Below, piece after piece: positions 14,433 to 16,526 of a stretch of 16,526 nucleotides of DNA; position 1 is the first letter of the stretch, and each line of letters opens with the position of its first letter. The stretch covers positions 1-16,526 of the forward strand of contig DJMA01000023.1 in the NCBI GenBank assembly GCA_002436415.1. The letters are read 5' to 3'. Position numbers and translations under genes: made by a program. The notes under the pieces are model-generated. The model was not told the DNA's origin and searched no databases. It worked only from the letters and a program-made list of their open reading frames with translations. Source of the stretch: Bdellovibrionaceae bacterium UBA6502 (GTDB taxonomy: Bacteria > Bdellovibrionota > Bdellovibrionia > Bdellovibrionales > UBA840).

Positions 14433-15099
14433 AATCATTCTAACTTGTGAACATGCCGGATATGAAATTCCGGCATTTCTAAAAGGTAAAATAACAATTT
14501 CCAAAGAGAAACTGGTTTCCCACGAGGGATGGGATGCGGGTGCCTTTGAAGTTTGTGAACACTTACAACAACAATACAAAGCAAAAGTCTTTTCAAACCA
14601 CATAACTCGCTTGATCATTGACTACAATCGTAATTTGAAAAACAAAGCAATTAAAGCCTCTACTCAAAAGCTTATCAGTCAAACGGAACTGGATCGTTTG
14701 ATCAGCGATTACAGTAAATATCGTCATAAAATCAGTAAAGAAGTCGAAACAGCTCTAGCAAAAGATCAAAGGATTTTGGTAATTTCCGTCCATAGCTTTA
14801 CACCTATTTTTAAAGGAAAAACAAGAAGCACTGAAATTGGAATTTTATATAGAAATCAAATCGAAAAAGAAGTTCTATTAGCCCAAAATATAAAATCAAA
14901 TTTGAGTAACACAAATTATAAGATTCACTTTAACAGACCTTACCGTGGCAATACAGACTGCTTTTTAAACGATTTGCTAGATCAATACGTCGACAATGAA
15001 AGAGTAAACGGCTTGTTTTTGGAGTTTAATCAAAAGCTTTTAAAAAAAGAAAGCTTTAAAAAGCGACTCTATGAGCAAATTGCTAACATTTTGAAATGA
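14422..15099 (+). CDS. N-formylglutamate amidohydrolase-family protein
   Basis: A 225-residue hydrolase of the HutG2/NFGAH family, which removes N-formyl or related acyl groups from amino acids such as glutamate. Family marks are LTCEHAGYEIP (7-17, E10 and H11), HEGWDAGA (34-41, H34 and D38), the SNHITRLIIDYNR stretch (58-70), VHSFTP (123-128, H124) and the late LFLEFNQ with E201, where the usual Arg after Glu is replaced. It is slightly shorter than many family members (about 250-290 residues). No histidine-degradation gene is near, so a hut role is unlikely. As last gene of the C39/ATP-grasp/GCS2 operon it probably deblocks or cleaves an intermediate of that pathway. The start codon is TTG. 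No strong terminator follows. Confidence 0.9.
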   Translation: MKTKIILTCEHAGYEIPAFLKGKITISKEKLVSHEGWDAGAFEVCEHLQQQYKAKVFSNHITRLIIDYNRNLKNKAIKASTQKLISQTELDRLISDYSKYRHKISKEVETALAKDQRILVISVHSFTPIFKGKTRSTEIGILYRNQIEKEVLLAQNIKSNLSNTNYKIHFNRPYRGNTDCFLNDLLDQYVDNERVNGLFLEFNQKLLKKESFKKRLYEQIANILK

Positions 15100-15356
15100 G
15101 TCCATTTTGAAAATTCAGGCTTCAATTTACTGTTTTTTTTAGTGCAAGCTCCTTCATAATTAACACTTATTATAAACCCCCTTTTGAAGAAAGAAAGAAT
15201 TAAATCATTTCTAGAGCCGACAAAGCCTATTGTTTTCCACAAGTATTTACACTACAGATTAGTGCCCAATGAATTTCTATAAGTTAAGTGACAAGTAGCT
15301 CGAAAGAATAATAACATTTAGCTAAATCAACTTCCTGATAAAAGGAGAACAAAGAA

Positions 15357-16028
15357 ATGAGAACTTCAATTCAATCCTTAATCCTTGCTTTTGCTTTTAT
15401 GCCACTAATGCTTGGATGCGCTAGTTACTTAAAACTAAGCTCTTATCGTTATGAAGATAATGAAAATCAAAAAATTGCTGAAGCAGTTTGTGATAAGCCT
15501 GAGCTTGGCTCAAAAGAGATTATAGCTGTACCACTTGATGATAGCAATGGATCCATTGAAATAGTTTCTGGGTCCTACTCACCCGCCGGCTTAGTTGGTG
15601 TTTTAGGTATACCTTTTATTCCTCATTTGGGAAATTTCATTGATGATTTTGGAATTGGATTTCTGATCAGAATTAAAGCTGAAGAAAAAATAATATCATT
15701 AGATTTATCAAAAATACTATTTCAAAACCAGAATCAAACTAGGAAGATTGATTCATTCTATGAAGTAATCGAAGAAAGTACATGGAAGCCTAAGTATCAA
15801 GATCTAAAAACACCACTAGTTACTGTGCCTAAAACTAAAATAGCTGTGTATTATATAGAGTTTGAAAAAGTTCATAATTTTTCTAAAGGCAGTTTAATAT
15901 TGCCACCAATGGGTGAGAAAAATTCGGCTTTGGTTGTGCCATTAAAGAAAGTGGAAAGGTGGCAGTATAAACCTTTTGTTTTAATGGGCTTAGGTAATAA
16001 ACACAATGGCACTCAATGTTTAAACTAA
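15357..16028 (+). CDS. Putative lipoprotein of unknown function
   Basis: A 223-residue protein with a type II signal peptide: MRTSIQ, a hydrophobic stretch, and lipobox MLGC with C21 as the lipidated cysteine (the -3 position is Met, slightly off consensus). The following ASYLKL lacks Asp at +2, so outer-membrane sorting would be expected if the enterobacterial rule applies. The mature part is mostly beta-rich, with a Gly/Ile-rich segment (about 77-100, AGLVGVLGIPFIPHLGNF, FGIGF) that may insert in or rest on membrane. AAAGGAGA lies nine nt before the ATG. It stands alone, 257 nt after the amidohydrolase. No family is recognised. Confidence 0.88.
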   Translation: MRTSIQSLILAFAFMPLMLGCASYLKLSSYRYEDNENQKIAEAVCDKPELGSKEIIAVPLDDSNGSIEIVSGSYSPAGLVGVLGIPFIPHLGNFIDDFGIGFLIRIKAEEKIISLDLSKILFQNQNQTRKIDSFYEVIEESTWKPKYQDLKTPLVTVPKTKIAVYYIEFEKVHNFSKGSLILPPMGEKNSALVVPLKKVERWQYKPFVLMGLGNKHNGTQCLN

Positions 16029-16180
16029 AGTTGACGAAGCTAAATTGAAAACGAAAAGCTAGTTTTCAGTCATAAATATAATTCCCTTAAATTTTTCAGC
16101 TAATTTCAATACCGAGAAAAAAGTATTCTTTTGTTTTTATTCAAAGGGCAAAATAACTAAACTTGGGATTTTATTTTAGT
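16029..16180. other. AT-rich spacer with weak hairpins
   Basis: No credible gene. TGAAAAC (16046-16052) pairs with GTTTTCA (16062-16068) without a T-tract. AATAC (16108-16112) pairs with GTATT (16123-16127) and is followed by CTTTTGTTTTT, which could be a weak plus-strand terminator for the lipoprotein gene. Confidence 0.35.
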
Positions 16181-16259
16181 GCCACTAGCTCTCTCATCGC
16201 GGCCACTCTCTCTATTCGACTCCCTATTTTTTCAAAAAAAAAGACCAGCTAGTTTAGCG
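16181..16259 (+). repeat. Direct repeat copy 1 (79 bp)
   Basis: Nearly identical to 16395-16472: one substitution at position 7 and one extra A in the poly-A run. It begins GCCACT, contains CTATTCGACTCCCTA and a T6-C-A9 run, and ends in the left arm and loop of the hairpin at 16239. Confidence 0.93.
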
Positions 16260-16269
16260 CTGGTCTTTT
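16234..16269 (-). terminator. Strong minus-strand intrinsic terminator
   Basis: An 11-bp stem (16239-16249 with 16259-16269, core GACCAGC/GCTGGTC) around a 9-nt loop. On the minus strand it runs straight into nine U (16242-16234), giving a much better terminator there than on the plus strand, where only TTTT follows and is part of the stem. It lies 14 nt beyond the tRNA-like CCA at 16284-16286. Confidence 0.7.
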
Positions 16270-16283
16270 ATAAAGTCTTATTT

Positions 16284-16304
16284 TGGTGCCCCAGGAGGGA
16301 GTCG
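16284..16304 (-). other. tRNA 3'-end-like fragment
   Basis: On the minus strand CGACTCCCTC, CTGGGGC and ACCA read like the T-arm 3' half, acceptor 3' strand and CCA end of a tRNA (tRNA-Phe-type ends look like this). Upstream the sequence departs from any tRNA: the T-loop TTCGA is broken and no D or anticodon arm can be drawn. Followed by a minus-strand terminator, it may be a tRNA remnant or an attachment-site-like duplication. Confidence 0.4.
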
Positions 16305-16313
16305 GTCTTCCCA

Positions 16314-16408
16314 CAAATTGGCTCAGCCAATTTGCCCCAGAGCCGGGGCCGTTCGTTAAGTCAGCCATCCGGGCTGACTTACCACGCTAAGAGAGCCACT
16401 GGCTCTCT
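16314..16408. repeat. Block of four consecutive hairpins
   Basis: Four different perfect stems follow one another. CAAATTGG/CCAATTTG with a 5-nt loop (16314-16334). GCCCC/GGGGC with a 6-nt loop (16334-16349). TAAGTCAGCC/GGCTGACTTA with a 5-nt loop (16357-16381). AGAGAGCC/GGCTCTCT with a 3-nt loop (16390-16408). The block is visibly GC-richer than the rest of the window. The stems are unrelated in sequence, unlike REP arrays. Confidence 0.75.
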
Positions 16409-16472
16409 CATCGCGGCCACTCTCTCTATTCGACTCCCTATTTTTTCAAAAAAAAGACCAGCTAGTTTAGCG
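16395..16472 (+). repeat. Direct repeat copy 2 (78 bp)
   Basis: Second copy of 16181-16259, at an offset of 214 bp. Here the left arm GACCAGC is kept but the right arm is replaced by GGGTTCTTCCCGGTC, so the terminator hairpin is broken. Its first bases form part of the fourth hairpin, whose left arm is missing before copy 1. Confidence 0.93.
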
Positions 16473-16526
16473 GGTTCTTCCCGGTCTAAGGGGTAACGCA
16501 TAAAATCAAAAGTGGCAGACACAAAC

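Noticed and set aside
15100..15140. Terminator after the amidohydrolase gene
   Set aside because: TTGAA can pair with TTCAA and T8 follows later, but the stem is only 5 bp and is separated from the T-run, so the evidence is too weak.
16284..16349. A complete tRNA gene on the minus strand
   Set aside because: GCCCCGG could pair with the acceptor strand, but the span is only 66 nt, the T-loop is broken, and no valid D-arm or anticodon loop (no U33) can be drawn.
16351..16387. Integron attC site (GTTAAGT with a hairpin)
   Set aside because: The partner core would need RYYYAAC but reads ACTTACC. Extrahelical bases typical of attC are lacking, and no cassette gene or integrase is seen.
16181..16472. 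CRISPR array
   Set aside because: There are only two copies, too long and too far apart for repeat-spacer structure, and no cas gene is near.
16179..16496. 105-codon plus-strand frame from a GTG across the repeats
   Set aside because: It runs through both direct-repeat copies, a terminator and all four hairpins, repeats its own peptide, and has no Shine-Dalgarno. It is a by-product of the GC-richer non-coding block.

Overview
This 16.5 kb window comes from a low-GC, Gram-negative chromosome. The Gram-negative call rests on type I signal peptides, a lipobox protein, a proteobacterial-type GlnRS and an N-formylglutamate amidohydrolase. The many secreted proteins of unknown function and the overall gene set fit Bdellovibrionota or a related 'deltaproteobacterial' lineage, but that is inference. 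No plasmid, phage or transposase gene is visible.

Layout. (1) 61-1743 (-) is glutaminyl-tRNA synthetase. A possible 21-codon small ORF (1839-1904) lies divergently upstream of it. (2) 2059-2829 (+) is a secreted protein that looks like a C39-type papain-fold protein without its catalytic residues. (3) 2863-5962 looks like a stress or dormancy cluster. It holds two tandem HPF/RaiA-like genes (-) with a strong promoter and a possible 8-codon leader peptide, a NhaR-like LysR regulator (-), and divergently a Dps ferritin (+) with two small co-transcribed genes ending at a clear terminator. A palindromic LysR box sits in the divergent intergenic region, and the Dps gene has an odd, hairpin-separated Shine-Dalgarno sequence. 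(4) 5992-9873 (-) is a 1293-residue secreted protein whose C-terminal third is a duplicated ~227-residue module with RyR-like helical motifs. Upstream on the same strand (10046-10774) is a small secreted protein with the sequence pattern of an R-S-E ADP-ribosyltransferase. (5) 11051-15099 (+) is a tight four-gene operon: C39-like peptidase, RLAN-ATP-grasp ligase, GCS2-type carboxylate-amine ligase and N-formylglutamate amidohydrolase. This looks like a biosynthetic system for an unknown amide- or peptide-linked metabolite, or for a peptide tag. (6) 15357-16028 (+) is a lipoprotein. (7) 16029-16526 is non-coding and becomes GC-richer. It has a 78/79-bp direct repeat, four consecutive unlike hairpins, a minus-strand terminator, and a 20-nt stretch like a tRNA 3' end ending in CCA.

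How the parts work together. In the stress cluster, ribosome hibernation (HPF-like), DNA protection and iron storage (Dps) and a coiled-coil stress protein plausibly answer to the NhaR-like regulator. In the amidoligase operon, two ATP-dependent ligases would build a compound, while the peptidase and amidohydrolase would trim a precursor or deblock an N-acyl group. The most promising leads are this operon, the putative secreted ADP-ribosyltransferase, and the hairpin and repeat block at the right end.
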